From Orthonyx spaldingii (lineage: Eukaryota; Chordata; Aves; Passeriformes; Orthonychidae): a stretch of 64,000 bases of DNA. The stretch lies in assembly GCA_013397795.1 (NCBI GenBank), contig VZTJ01004171.1:2102290-2166289 (forward strand), written 5' to 3'. The notes under the pieces are model-generated. The model did no database searches. It was not told the origin of the DNA and was given only the letters and a program-made list of their open reading frames with translations. Made by a program: the position numbers and the translations under genes. Below are positions 12,965-24,100 of this stretch, piece by piece; position 1 is the first letter of the stretch; every line of letters begins with the position of its first letter.

Positions 12965-13750
12965 CAAAAGGACCTGCCCTCAGGAGTTTCTCAGGTGACA
13001 CCAACTTGGAGGGAGCTGATGGCTGCTGGAAGGCCCCAGCCCTCCACAGGACTCCTGGCACTGGTCCCTCCCTGTCCCTCAGAAGGCCCCTGCCAGGAAG
13101 CCCAGGATATCAAGGCACAGGCTGGGGCTGCAGGCCAGGGGCAGCCCTGCAGGGACAGGGCTGGGCCCAGCAGGGGAGAGGGAGAACTGGAGTCAGGAGT
13201 GTGTCCTTGCCATGCTGGAGGCCGAGCACCTCCTGAGCACGGCTGTGGCTGCCAAGGACAGGGCAAGGGCTGTGGCCCTGGGCTCAGCACCTCGTGAGGC
13301 TTCATCTGGAACACCGTGTGTCCAGGTTTGGGACCTCCTGGGACAAGACCAATCTTGACAGCCTGGAGAAAATCCAGAGCAGGGCCCAAGGGTGGTGCAG
13401 CATAGGCAACAGCAGGCTGAGGGGGTGGAATTTTTCCCTTCAAATACCTGCCAGGAGCCCCAGAGAGGACAGACTCTTCTCAGAGGTGCAGAGAGGAAAA
13501 GGACAGGAGCCAACAAGTTGGAGCAAGGGCAGAGTTGTCTGGGAATTGGGAAAAAAAAGTTTTCCAAAGAGGGTGGATAAGCCCTGAGTGAGGCTGCTGC
13601 AACCACGGCTGCAGAAAATCCATCTCTGGAGACCCTCAAGTGTTTTCATGGGAAGAGGTCCTGTGCCACTTGACTCAGCTTTCGAGGTAGCCCTGCTTTG
13701 AGCAGGGGGCTTAGCAGAGACTGTCAGGGGCCCCTACCAATCTGCATCCC
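12965..13750 (+). mobile_element. Degraded CR1 LINE fragment
   Basis: A GC-rich island that aligns by eye to CR1 ORF2 and 3' UTR. Landmarks are GGTGACACCAACTTGGAGGG (about 12993), a GTGAGGCTTCATCTGGAACACCGTG block (about 13294), TTGACAGCCTGGAGAAAATCC (about 13355), the TCTCTGGAGACCCTCAAG block (about 13623) and the 3' signature GAGCAGGGGGCTTAGCAGAG (about 13699), corresponding to the family's GAGCAGGGGG.TTGGAC end. Heavily mutated, with no usable frame. It looks older than, and of a different subfamily from, the copy at 4205-4940. Internal parts between 13060 and 13280 match poorly and may hold rearranged sequence. Confidence 0.8.
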
Positions 13751-15844
13751 TTCCTGAGTCTGCATTGGGTTGGTTTGTTTGCCTTTAAGAGGGTGAGCAA
13801 ATACGGAAGAGAGGTGGGGGCTGACAGGGGAGCCTGTGAACCTTTTTGCTCTGAGTGAGAGGTGTGTGTGTGACAGATGCAGGCACAAGCAGAAACAAAT
13901 GGATCCACGTGACAGAGGAGGTCTGTAAGCTCTGCCAGCAGTGCAAATATCTGTTAAATCCAAGAATCTGGATACCTCTCTTATCTCTTGATATTTTCTC
14001 AAGGAACTTCCTTCCCGTTTCCAAGACCCTCCTCCTCCCAAGGCTTCATCTGCCGTTTGCATAAGGGACTAATTACAATCAGGGCTGTGCAAGCAGCAAA
14101 GATGTGGCTAAGGGAAAACCTGTTTGATCATCAAAATTGCTCACTTTGGAGAGGAGAAGTTTAGATGATTACACATGCAGATGTGTATGCATACACACAG
14201 GGATTATTTTTCCTTTTATCATTTACTGTTATCATAAAGTGTCTCCACACGTCCTTCTCAGGTTTCTGTGTTTAATTATTTGCAGAGTGGTCCCATGACT
14301 AGAAACTTTCAGAGGTCCCTCCCAATGCAATATTTTCCCTGATCCCATCTGCCTTTAATCCTGTGGATGCTTATAAGCACAAGAGAAAAAATGTCTTCAG
14401 TCATAACAGCCCGTGATGTAATTGCCAGGGACAAGATTCTAAACCTGTTGATAGCAGAGATAAGGTCTCAGGTAGAATGAAGAAAAGGAAGCCTTATCAG
14501 AGTATCAATCTTCTAGGACCTTCCAGTAGAAATTTTAGAGCAGTAAAGATGAATGGGCAAGTCCTTAGTTTTTGCTTCTTGCTAATATCCAAAATAGGAT
14601 CCAATAGACAGTTCTTTTTGAATCCCAGAGATCTCAAGAACACGTGAAATACTACAACATTTACACTGATGAGGTCAGGAGATGAAACAAGCCCCAGTTA
14701 CTTCAACAGTATAACATTTTACAAGAACATACAGAGTTTCTCCCTCAACTGACAATGGCTGACTTTAGAAAATTTCCCTGAATCCTTGTAATCCCACATA
14801 TAATTCTCATTCCCTTTGAGAAAATGAACATGGATACAATGAGTCTGTTCAAGAAGAATTTAGCAGAATATCAGACTCAGTACAATAATAAATAGCTTCT
14901 CCCATTTCATCGAGGCCTTATCCTTACATCTCATAAATGCCAAAGTAATAGCTGACAGAAACAATTTTTCCAGTTCACAGTATCTAAGAAGAAAGCCAGA
15001 CAATGAAGAGGCAAGTTTCACAACAAAACCCAGGCATGAACTTTATAGTTTACATGGATCAAGTTGCTGAAAGCTCCAGGTTACCATTTCAAACACATGA
15101 CCTGGTCCTATGATTAAGCCAGACTCGATAGCAGATGCTGAAAAAACGCATCAGCCATGTCACAAAACCCTAGACCAGCAGCTGCTGTCTGCCTTATTTA
15201 ACAGTTGGGATTGCTACCAAAATCCACATGCTTCTCCCTGGTCACATTTCTCTGTAACCAACAAGACATAGGCATCTTAAACCCCGTAAAGTCCAGCTAT
15301 GACAAGCTGTCCTCGACACCACACCATGTCCTAGATTTAATATAAAAGACAAAAGACAGGGTGAGGCTGGCCCAAGACAGCCTGCTAGGAACCAGCCTGA
15401 TTAACAGAAACAATACAACACAGCAGCCTAATTGAGGCTTGAAGCATTGCTGTTATTTCATTCAGCAAATCTGTTTTCGAATGTAATAGTTGAATAACTG
15501 GGTTAAGTGCATTGCTTATGTTATGAACCTGACAAGAGGAACCAGCTGGAAACTGAGCTGGAGCTGAAGCTCTTTATCATCGTAAGTGAAAAAATCTGGA
15601 TACCATAGGAGACAAACTGTCACAACAACAGAGGGACTACAAAGATCAGATAGTAAAAATGTTTGCAGGTGTCTTTTGGCTATAATCCAGAAGATTTAAT
15701 CTAATTCAGAATGGAAACAAAAGTAAATCCACAAATTTACCTGCAAATCTATGCAGTGGATACATTAGAAACTAAGGATTATCATTGAAAAAGAGGGGGG
15801 GAAACAGTGTTAGTAAGAAGACACAATTTGAAAATCTTAAAGCT
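13751..15844. other. Stretch without a recognised gene
   Basis: Unique-looking AT-rich DNA between two CR1 copies. No exon-like or transposon sequence could be supported. A G7 run lies at 15795-15801. Confidence 0.6.
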
Positions 15845-16118
15845 CCCTCACACTGAACTGGAATGGGGCAACCCTGAATGTACATACACATTGGGGAATG
15901 AGAGGCTGGAGAGCTGCACTACAGAAAGGGAGCTGGGGGTTCTTGGCAAGTTGAACATGAGTCAGCAGTGCCCTGGCAACCAGGAGGGTCACCTGTGTCC
16001 TGCGGGGCATCAGGCACAGCATCGCCAGCCGAGCAAGGGAGGGCATTGTCCTGCTCTGCTCTGCACTGGGACAGCCTCACCGCGAGGGCTGAGGGCAGTT
16101 TTGGGTGCCACAGCATAA
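15845..16118 (+). pseudogene. CR1 ORF2 remnant
   Basis: Near the 5' end of the CR1 copy the frame reads YTLGNERLES, then ERELGVLGKLNMSQQCP, the conserved segment just C-terminal to the reverse-transcriptase palm in CR1 ORF2. After this the frame shifts (QEGHLCPAGHQ and so on), so the coding sequence is broken. No catalytic residues remain. Confidence 0.85.
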
Positions 16119-16598
16119 AAAAGACATTGAGCTATTAGAAAGTGTCCAGAGGAGGGCCACAAGGATGGTGAAGGGCCTTGAGGGGAAGCTGTGTGAGGAA
16201 ACTGAGATAGCTTAGTTTATTCAGCCTGGAGGAGACTGAGGGGAGATCTCATTGGGGCCTACAACTTCCTCATGAGGGGAAGAGGACGGGCAGGCACTGA
16301 TCTCGTCTTTGTGGTGACCAGTGACAGGACCATGAATGGAATGGCCTGAAGTTCTGTCATGGGAGGTTTAGGTTTGGTATTAGGAAAAGGTTTGTGACCC
16401 AGAGAGTGGTCGGGCACTGGAACAGGCTCCCCAAGGAAGTGGTCACAGCACCAGGGATGACAGAGTTCAAGAAGCTTTCGGACAAGGCTCTCAGGCACAT
16501 GGTGTGACTCCTGGGGTGTCCTGTGCAGGGTCAGGAGCTGGACTCAATAATTCTTGTGGGTCCCTTCCAACTCAGCATATTCTGATTTTGAGATTCTG
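15845..16598 (+). mobile_element. CR1 LINE fragment, well-preserved 3' end
   Basis: CR1 ORF2 C-terminus plus 3' UTR on the plus strand. Landmarks are the TGTACATACACATTGGGGAA block (about 15878), ATGAGTCAGCAGTGCCCTGG (about 15956), GTGTCCAGAGGAGGGCCAC (about 16142), TTCAGCCTGGAGGAGACTGA (about 16220), GGCACTGGAACAGGCTCCCC (about 16412), and a 3' terminus reading GACTCAATAATTCTTGTGGG then TCCCTTCCAACT and an ATTCTGATTTTG-type tail. This 3' UTR type resembles the CR1-J/Y group rather than the type at 4205-4940; the subfamily name is from memory. Truncated at the 5' end and full of stops. Confidence 0.95.
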
Positions 16599-19167
16599 CA
16601 TATATGCACACCAGGTGACAGTTCAGTTCCTGTCCTATGATACATGTTGAAAAGGGCCCAGGGAAATACTTAACCAGTTTCTATCGTGTATTGAGAGACT
16701 GGTTGAACTGATTCCAGGACTCCAGAAATTTTTTTAAGATTTTATCATTCTCCAGGCCTAAGCAAGTTAAATAGGAAGTCACCTGAGCTTCAAACGCTTT
16801 TAAGAGGATTAATACACCTTTATCCTCAGCATCTGTATGTTGCTCTATACTTAAAATAATGTCAAAATTTACAGTTAATTCACATTCAGTTTTGAGTTCT
16901 GTGATGTGAATATAAACACCTCAAATACTAACAAACCATAATAAACATGTTTAAGTTTAGGACTCCTCTCAGATGGAAAACAAAGTCATACCTGAGAACA
17001 GCATATAGCAGAACTAATGGAGATGAACATCTGCTATTTCAAACAAAGCTGCTGTCTTTAATAAATCTTATAACTTTACAGAGAGTTACACTGATTTATT
17101 ATTTTTTAAATAGTGCCTGGAAATGAAGACAGATAATTTATGAATTTTTCTTACAGGAAACTATGTGCAGTCTGTATTACAGTTACAATTTCAAGTCAGC
17201 ATTGCAAAATAGACTACTACATCTCCATATGAATCAGCAATGAAGCCAATCATTGCTGCAAGAAGCTAAAATCTGAGAAACAGCATGAAAACTGAACACA
17301 GGCTTCAACATTCCCAGTGCATGCTGTCAAAGTACACAATAGTTGCCCAGCTGTGTACTGTACAGGTTGTGTACATAAAGACAATACAAAAATTATATAC
17401 AAAGGCCTTCCTTAAGTTGATCAGTTCACTTGATGAGAAGTAAATTCAGTAGAAAACAGCACAAATTAATACTTACAGCAATAAGTGCAAGTACCCAGAA
17501 TTCGGATAAGGAACATAAAGACATGCCCACAAAAGGACAAAAAGTGATTTGTACTTTGAAACAGGCCCCTAGGACACAGTGAAGATTTTTACTTCTGTGT
17601 AATCCTTTGCAGAAGTTCCTGCAACTAGAATATTCTCACAGTTGTGCTGAAACCTATGAAAACAGAGACACTTAAAAATCACACTGAACAAGAACATGCA
17701 ATCAGAACTAGGGACTTGAGTTTGGAGGTATTTTCCAAGCACTTTACAAACCAGCACACTCTCCCTTCATGTTGCTATTCTACAAACATTCTGTTTTCTG
17801 TGATAATCAGCAGCTGAGGACTCCATAATTCTATCAACACAAGAGGCCAAGCAGGCCCAGACTAGGGGAACACCACCATGTTGCTTGGTGCAACACCTAC
17901 AGTTCACAAACCCTTCTCCACCTGATCTTTCGCTAGTTATCTGTCTGAATTTACATTGCTGAACTATGACTGACATAGCAAGTGTGTGCTTTGGAATAAT
18001 TTATTTTCTGGTTTCTCTGTTCAACAAAAACTCTAGCAGAAGGGCATTATGTGGAAAGGTGAACAGAGAGAAGTTCATTTGTATCAAATGTTTATGAAGT
18101 TTATCTCCTTAGCTCAGGTATCTATATGAAACACCAACTTGTTGAAGCATAAAATACCAAATACCTCCCGTTTAAAACCCATTTCTTGAATTAACACCAT
18201 TGCATGACATGAGAGTATGATCTGCTACTCTTGGAGTTACCAGTCTTACATACCCCCCTGTGCCTCGGTCATTAAAATTAGGCAGTTTTTTTCTTTCAGA
18301 GTTCATGCCATCCACTTGTTCACCTCAATTTTATGCCATAAGCAGAAGCCATAAGAATACTGAACTACTCAGAACTGTTTATAAATTGTAAAATATACCT
18401 ATTTACCAACTACCTTTGTTACATTTGCCAGGCATCTCGGAATGTTAGAACAGAATAACCTACTAATACACTACAGACTGAGTGCATGGGGAAAAAAACA
18501 ACAAAGAAAAATCCACAAGTGGTATCTGTAATCTAGGTATGATTTCTCTCTGTGTAAAGGTAACAGAATCATAAGCTACTATTGACGCAGAGTCAGCTGA
18601 AAATGTGAACCGCAGCAAGAGACATAATGCAGATAAATGTCCCTTTTTTGTGCTTTAAAGAGTTCCATAGGCTCTTTCTTCTAAATCCTTTCATTAATTA
18701 CACTGCCTAGTAGAATCCAGCATTTCTGGCAGAGGTTAAATTTTTCTTGTTGCATATTGAACCTGCTTTCCCCTTCTCCAGCCCTATCAGCTTTAAGAGA
18801 GAGTGGTTATTCTGTGAAAGAATAAGGAATCTATATCCAGACATGTGCTCTGGGCAGTAAACAAAATGACTATGGGCAACAAGTTGTACCTATACTTACA
18901 GGAATTAGTTCAAACTTTCCAGCACTCAAATACGTGTTTTTATGTAGAAGTACACTGATCCCAGTTACTGTTACTATCTCCTTCTAGAGCTCGATTTGCT
19001 GCTACTTTAAGGTCTAGTTGTATGATTACATCTTCTGACACAATGAAATCATAATCACTCAGTTCTTTTAGTCAGACACATTACAGGAAAGTACAGTAAG
19101 TACAGCTAGGCTTCATTTGTATAATTATTGAGGATTTTTGGCATGGTAGTTTAGATACAGTCTCTAA
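16599..19167. other. AT-rich stretch without a recognised gene
   Basis: No repeat or gene is recognised between the CR1 copy and the LTR target site. Confidence 0.6.
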
Positions 19168-19172
19168 GAGAG
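19168..19172 (+). repeat. Target-site duplication, left copy (GAGAG)
   Basis: GAGAG directly precedes the TGTCATGG terminus and is matched by GAGAG at 20658-20662 directly after the ACTACA terminus. Confidence 0.75.
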
Positions 19173-19297
19173 TGTCATGGTTTTACCCAAGAAGGGTCAG
19201 TCTTTCAAGTGACCTATGGTGCAGGAAGTAGTGCACCTTGCTTCCTGGGAAACAGAGCCAGTGACCAGCTAGTTTTGAGTATTGATGAGTGTATAAT

Positions 19298-19341
19298 CCA
19301 ATTAAAAGTTGTTCCGCCTCCAGGGAAAAAACCATATTTAA
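19298..19341 (+). promoter_or_regulatory. LTR promoter: CCAAT and TATTTAA boxes
   Basis: CCAAT (19298-19302) is followed 32 bases later by TATTTAA (19335-19341), a spacing typical of an RNA polymerase II core promoter. Transcription would start near 19365. Activity is unknown. Confidence 0.5.
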
Positions 19342-19389
19342 GAGAGATACACCTGAGGAAAAAACCTTCTTTTCCTGTCCTGTTGCTGC

Positions 19390-19416
19390 GAGAGAAGCAA
19401 GTCCTGTGCTTCTCTC
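19390..19416 (+). other. Hairpin, 10-bp perfect stem
   Basis: GAGAGAAGCA (19390-19399) pairs with TGCTTCTCTC (19407-19416) across a 7-base loop. It lies just downstream of the predicted start site, so it would be in the 5' leader of an LTR transcript. A donor-like GTAAGG follows at 19421. Confidence 0.7.
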
Positions 19417-19443
19417 TCTGGTAAGGCTGGGGCCTTGCTCTTC

Positions 19444-19479
19444 CCCCCCCCTCCCCTCTTCAGAGCAGGGAGGGGGGGG
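19444..19479 (+). other. C/G hairpin, 12-bp perfect stem
   Basis: C8-T-CCC (19444-19455) is exactly complementary to GGG-A-G8 (19468-19479), with a 12-base loop. It is very GC-rich and likely to obstruct polymerases and sequencing. Confidence 0.8.
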
Positions 19480-19588
19480 AGGTTTGGAAGGGAGTTTGCA
19501 GCACCAGTGCAGCTGAACGTGGGAGAGGACCCGGCCTGAGATCTCTGGCTGCCGGGCAAAACATTCCAACTACAGCGGGCAGAGCCGA

Positions 19589-19631
19589 GCCGGCTCCCTC
19601 CGGGCCGGCTCCCTCCAGGCCGGGTCAACTT
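19589..19631 (+). repeat. 15-bp GC-rich tandem repeat running into the gap
   Basis: GCCGGCTCCCTCCGG (19589-19603) is followed by GCCGGCTCCCTCCAG (19604-19618) and the start of a third unit (GCCGGGTC) before the Ns. The array probably continues into the gap. Confidence 0.8.
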
Positions 19632-20273
19632 NNNNNNNNNNNNNNNNNNNNNNNNNNNNNNNNNNNNNNNNNNNNNNNNNNNNNNNNNNNNNNNNNNNNN
19701 NNNNNNNNNNNNNNNNNNNNNNNNNNNNNNNNNNNNNNNNNNNNNNNNNNNNNNNNNNNNNNNNNNNNNNNNNNNNNNNNNNNNNNNNNNNNNNNNNNNN
19801 NNNNNNNNNNNNNNNNNNNNNNNNNNNNNNNNNNNNNNNNNNNNNNNNNNNNNNNNNNNNNNNNNNNNNNNNNNNNNNNNNNNNNNNNNNNNNNNNNNNN
19901 NNNNNNNNNNNNNNNNNNNNNNNNNNNNNNNNNNNNNNNNNNNNNNNNNNNNNNNNNNNNNNNNNNNNNNNNNNNNNNNNNNNNNNNNNNNNNNNNNNNN
20001 NNNNNNNNNNNNNNNNNNNNNNNNNNNNNNNNNNNNNNNNNNNNNNNNNNNNNNNNNNNNNNNNNNNNNNNNNNNNNNNNNNNNNNNNNNNNNNNNNNNN
20101 NNNNNNNNNNNNNNNNNNNNNNNNNNNNNNNNNNNNNNNNNNNNNNNNNNNNNNNNNNNNNNNNNNNNNNNNNNNNNNNNNNNNNNNNNNNNNNNNNNNN
20201 NNNNNNNNNNNNNNNNNNNNNNNNNNNNNNNNNNNNNNNNNNNNNNNNNNNNNNNNNNNNNNNNNNNNNNNNN
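19632..20273. other. Assembly gap (642 N)
   Basis: Unresolved bases within the LTR element. The edge falls on the GC-rich tandem repeat. The length may be an estimate. Confidence 0.99.
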
Positions 20274-20515
20274 GTTGTGACGCTGAAAACCATAAGAACT
20301 GTATTTCTTGTGGAGAAGTCAACGTGGTAAAGCAGGAGAAAACTCCTCTCCCTAAATGAACTGAAGAAAGACTAATTTAAAAGTGGTAAACTGACTGAAA
20401 GTCAAAGTGTTGGTTTTTTGTATTGTCATTGAAAAATGAAGAGGTGGGAAGAGCAAAAGTGTTCTGACGGTTTTGTTCTGGTTCTTAAGGTTTTTTTCTT
20501 CCTTTTAAGTCTGTT

Positions 20516-20607
20516 AATAAACTTTCTTTATACTCTTTAAAGTTTGAGCCTGCTTTACCTACTCCTAATCCTTATCTCACAGCAAAATTAAATAAAATCT
20601 GGTAAGT
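20516..20607 (+). promoter_or_regulatory. LTR polyadenylation signals and a donor-like site
   Basis: AATAAA occurs at 20516-20521 and 20591-20596, followed by a perfect donor-type CTG/GTAAGT at 20602-20607. Position near the 3' end of the LTR fits an R/U5 region. Whether either signal is used is unknown. Confidence 0.5.
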
Positions 20608-20657
20608 GTGCTGGCGTTTAACCAAAAAACTCAGGTGAACGAACTCAAACCACTACA

Positions 20658-20662
20658 GAGAG
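20658..20662 (+). repeat. Target-site duplication, right copy (GAGAG)
   Basis: Matches 19168-19172 and directly abuts the CA end of the LTR. Confidence 0.75.
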
Positions 20663-23600
20663 CAACAATACCATTGGGAGGAAATGTTCCTCCACCATCA
20701 AATTCATTTTTAAATGGAGACAAGTGCAATACCATGGACACGTGCACGTTCATATGCAGAGCCTTGCTTGGTTGTAGAAAAAAGTGATGACAACTTTTAC
20801 AAGCAGAGGTGGCTAATTGTGATTTGAGCTGGGGATACTGCAATACTCAGTTATAAACAGACCTCGCGGATGTGAACACCACTACTGCAGTGGCACAGGA
20901 CTGACTTTGTGCTCACTGGAGCAGCAGTTCTTCAGTGAAGGGAACAGTGAATTCTAGGGAACCGATTTGTTAAACACTGCTGAAGGAACACGGCAGAGAT
21001 GTGGGTGTTCAGTGCTCTGATTTAACAGTCATTTGAAATGAGTAGAAAGCATTACAAATCACCAGGCTGTGCCTCAACTGAGGAATTAATCAGTGTGTTG
21101 TGATTTCTGGAAAGCAGCACTTATTTCAGTGGACAGAGAACTGTCCCAAAACAAAAGGACATAAGAGGAAAGGAAGGGAGAACCTCTGTAGACTAATGTC
21201 TGTCTTGGCAGTCACGGAGGAGAATTAATGTTATTTTCATTCCTTTAGATGTATTTCAAGCAATTAAATCCTGTTTCCTTTGGTGCCAAACAGTGCTTGC
21301 TAGAGCCAGGTCTCTACTGCAAACAGCAGTACTCTCTTTATAGGCCGCAAGTTTCAAGGTCACGCAGTATTAAACTTGCAAAACACATTGGCACAAAGAA
21401 GGTAATAGATGTTGTCAACAACACTGACATATCTTCCTGAAATAATCCATCATTTAATTTTCATATTCATTAGAAAATTCAAATGATTTTTAGATGTGTC
21501 ATGACACAAAACAGAGCCTATAAACCTACACGTTTCTCAGTTAGGAAGAAGTTATTCTTATCTGTGAGCTACTTAGAAATCTGATAACAACTAAAATAAG
21601 TACTGTCACTTGACAGAAAAAGGAATCCAAGACATACAAATGAAAAAATCTTCTACTTTAAATAGACAGAAGATATGCTTGAACTGTACAGTGTTCTGGG
21701 ATCTGCACAGTATGCACACAGCCCTCTGTCTTAGAGGGTCCAGTGCACAAAGTTCAGTGTGGTGCATCTGAACACCAGCCAGTTCAACATAGTCTCTTCC
21801 TCAAGTAGTCATGGTTTAAATGCAGATTTATGTAAATTTTTAATGTAACTCTTTTAATATACATGCAACACTTCCTTCTTATGTACTTGGCATGCCCCTT
21901 GTGGTACAAGTAAATCTAACTAAACCCATCTTCATTTTTTGGCATGGTGAGGTATGAACTGTATGAGAGACCATATGAACTCATATCAATGATTAACAGT
22001 TATTCTTGAAGTAAATAGACTTCAATAATTATAGCTCACAGAATTCAGTAAATTTGCCCTGTCCCTTTTCAGTGCAGTTGATAAAGTTTTACTTCTGTTT
22101 TCATTTTAAAATAAATTGTTTTGATTATATACATTTGGATTTTTTCCCGTTATTAAGTGCATTGTAGGTATCTAGAAATCATTGCCTCTTGAACCTGGAA
22201 AAACACAAAACAGTGGATCCCTATCTCAGCATCCCATTGCCCTTCAGAACAATTAAAAATTACTTTTGTTTTGATTTGGATGTTCAGTATATTAAATTAG
22301 CACTTTGTTCCACAGGAATAGAGGCCACTGGACAGAGGGAAACTTTTTTGCTTATGCAACTTGTTTGATACCTAAAGCATTTCAAAAGATTTCCTTACCT
22401 AGGAGGTCTGGGAGGAAAAGTAACTTTTTATAAATAAGTACATTTAACCTTAAATTATTGTGGATGAGAAGTGTATGCAACAGTAAAAGCACGAAAAACA
22501 GTTTCCCACTTTTAATCTGGACAAGACAAAATCCCACTCGGTCTCCAAAAAGTGAAGTTACCCAACTTTTACTTACGTTGAGCTCTCAGGGACTTCTGCA
22601 TCCCAGAACTCACTACTGGGCTTTAGTTTGGGGAAAGACTTCCTCCAGAAAATCCCAAAGGATGGAGTGAAAAAGGCAGCAAAATTGTAACATAGAAAAC
22701 ACTGAACATTGCAAGAAGCATCACAAATACATACAGCTGTGTTTGTGTTTTTAATAAATTAGGGCTGGCCACTTTGTCTGCTTTGCTCTGTTCCTTTTTT
22801 ATCCTCTCTCACTGCAGCTTTGGCTCTTTTCCTGTCTACTCCCCAAACTAAAGCTAAATGCCAGTGATATTTGATAGCTGAATTGCAGTTCCCAAGGGCA
22901 GTCTGGATATAAATTCAGATCCAAACTCCAACCCAAAATAATAAAAATCTTTCAGAAGTCTCACAGAAATAACTCTGGTTACTTCATGTCTTTCCTTTCT
23001 AACACCACTCTTGTCATTTTCTTGTAGATTCATTTCTGTTTACCACTACTCCACTATTAACATCATCTTTTTTTGAAGTCCCACACAACCCAGGTTCCTC
23101 ACAGAAAAGCATAGCCAGTATTTTCCATACAACATGTGGGTAGTAAGTAAAATGAGCACTACTCTGAAATTTTAGAGACAGAATGGTCCTACAGGTGAGG
23201 CTATTAATAAACATTATACACAGGATAAAATCAGGCCAAGATTTCTCATTATTTAGTTATAAAGTTGCAACCTAGACTTGTATTCTAAAACCCTGAGTCT
23301 TCATAGTCCTTAAGAATCTGACTACAAACACTGTTCTTCCAAATCTGACAGACATAAGAACAGTACAAAGGGATGAGAAAGAGAAACAGAATCACTCCTA
23401 AGAAAGACCCACCCTAGACAGGAAAAAATATAAGTAGTTTTCCAGCAGTAGCTTAGGGCATTTTTGTTATGTGCACATCTTCTTTGATTCATCTGTTCTA
23501 GGAGGATGATGCACCATACAAGCAATGCCAATGTTTTGTTTGCCCAATATTGGGTCAAACAAATGTGCCTGTGTGGAGTTTCTATTGAAAATCTCATGTA

Positions 23601-23824
23601 ACTAAAATGTTTGCACAGCAGCACACAGATACAAGGCTGAGTACAGAGACACACTACAGTTTATTCTGCCTTACTAACCAATCACAATAAGTAGATTAAG
23701 GAAGGATTGTCATATAAGAATATATTACTCTCTGTTAATAAAGTAACTGTCCAAAGCTACATTTCAAAATTATTAAACAAATAGTTTAGTAAGTTATGCT
23801 CTTAGAGACTCAGAAGGTTACCCG
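20663..23824. other. AT-rich stretch without a recognised gene
   Basis: No transposon or gene is recognised. One copy of the recurrent TTTTTAATAAA motif lies at 22748-22758. Confidence 0.6.
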
Positions 23825-23830
23825 GTTTAT

Positions 23831-24100
23831 TGTAGGAAACATAACCTTAGCATAGATGAATTTCAGCTGTGTGGCCTCTACCTGAATGAGCCTCAGCTGT
23901 GACCCTGGGTGGGGCAGCTAAACTAACCAATCATGGTGTGGGGAGGAGCGTGTGCTGTGTGGTATAAAAGGCTTGTGTTTTAAGAGGTTGAAGGCAGAGG
24001 GTGATGATGAAGCAGTTGATACTGCTGTTGCTGAGGCCTGCCTTGAAAATGTCCCTGGTGCGGCTGTAAGAGTGCTGCAACAGGTTATCCTGATAGATCA
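23831..24100 (+). mobile_element. Candidate 270-bp solo LTR
   Basis: The segment begins TGTAGGAAACATAACC and ends AGGTTATCCTGATAGATCA. The termini are TG...CA and share an inverted ATAACCT/AGGTTAT block. It is flanked by GTTTAT (23825-23830) and GTTTAC (24101-24106), a 6-bp target-site duplication with one mismatch. It contains CCAAT (23927-23931) and a consensus TATAAAA (23963-23969). Size and structure resemble the compact LTRs of alpharetrovirus-like or ERVK-like bird elements. No AATAAA is present inside, which is a weakness. No internal retroviral sequence is adjacent. The family was not identified. Confidence 0.55.
23927..23969 (+). promoter_or_regulatory. CCAAT and TATAAAA core promoter in candidate LTR
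   Basis: CCAAT (23927-23931) lies about 31 bases upstream of TATAAAA (23963-23969), embedded as GGTATAAAAGG, a near-ideal TATA context. Transcription would begin near 23995. Confidence 0.55.

Larger units (their letters stand above)
19173..20657 (+). mobile_element. Endogenous-retrovirus LTR element (solo LTR or gap-hidden provirus)
   Basis: The element starts TGTCATGGTTT and ends AAACCACTACA. The ends form an imperfect inverted repeat (9 of 11 positions), have TG...CA termini, and are flanked by a 5-bp duplication GAGAG. Inside are a CCAAT box (19298-19302), a TATTTAA box (19335-19341), GC-rich sequence, and on the right AATAAA signals (20516-20521, 20591-20596) near the end, the order expected of an LTR. 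A 5-bp duplication fits ERVL-like elements better than ERVK-like ones (6 bp), but does not prove the class. 642 Ns interrupt it, so it may be one LTR or the outer parts of two. No gag, pol or env sequence is visible. Confidence 0.8.

Noticed and set aside
12928..13649. Several overlapping open frames on both strands
   Set aside because: They are by-products of GC-rich degraded CR1 sequence; none follows ORF2 in frame for long.
19570..20322. Minus-strand frames of over 200 codons
   Set aside because: They are open only because of the Ns in the gap.
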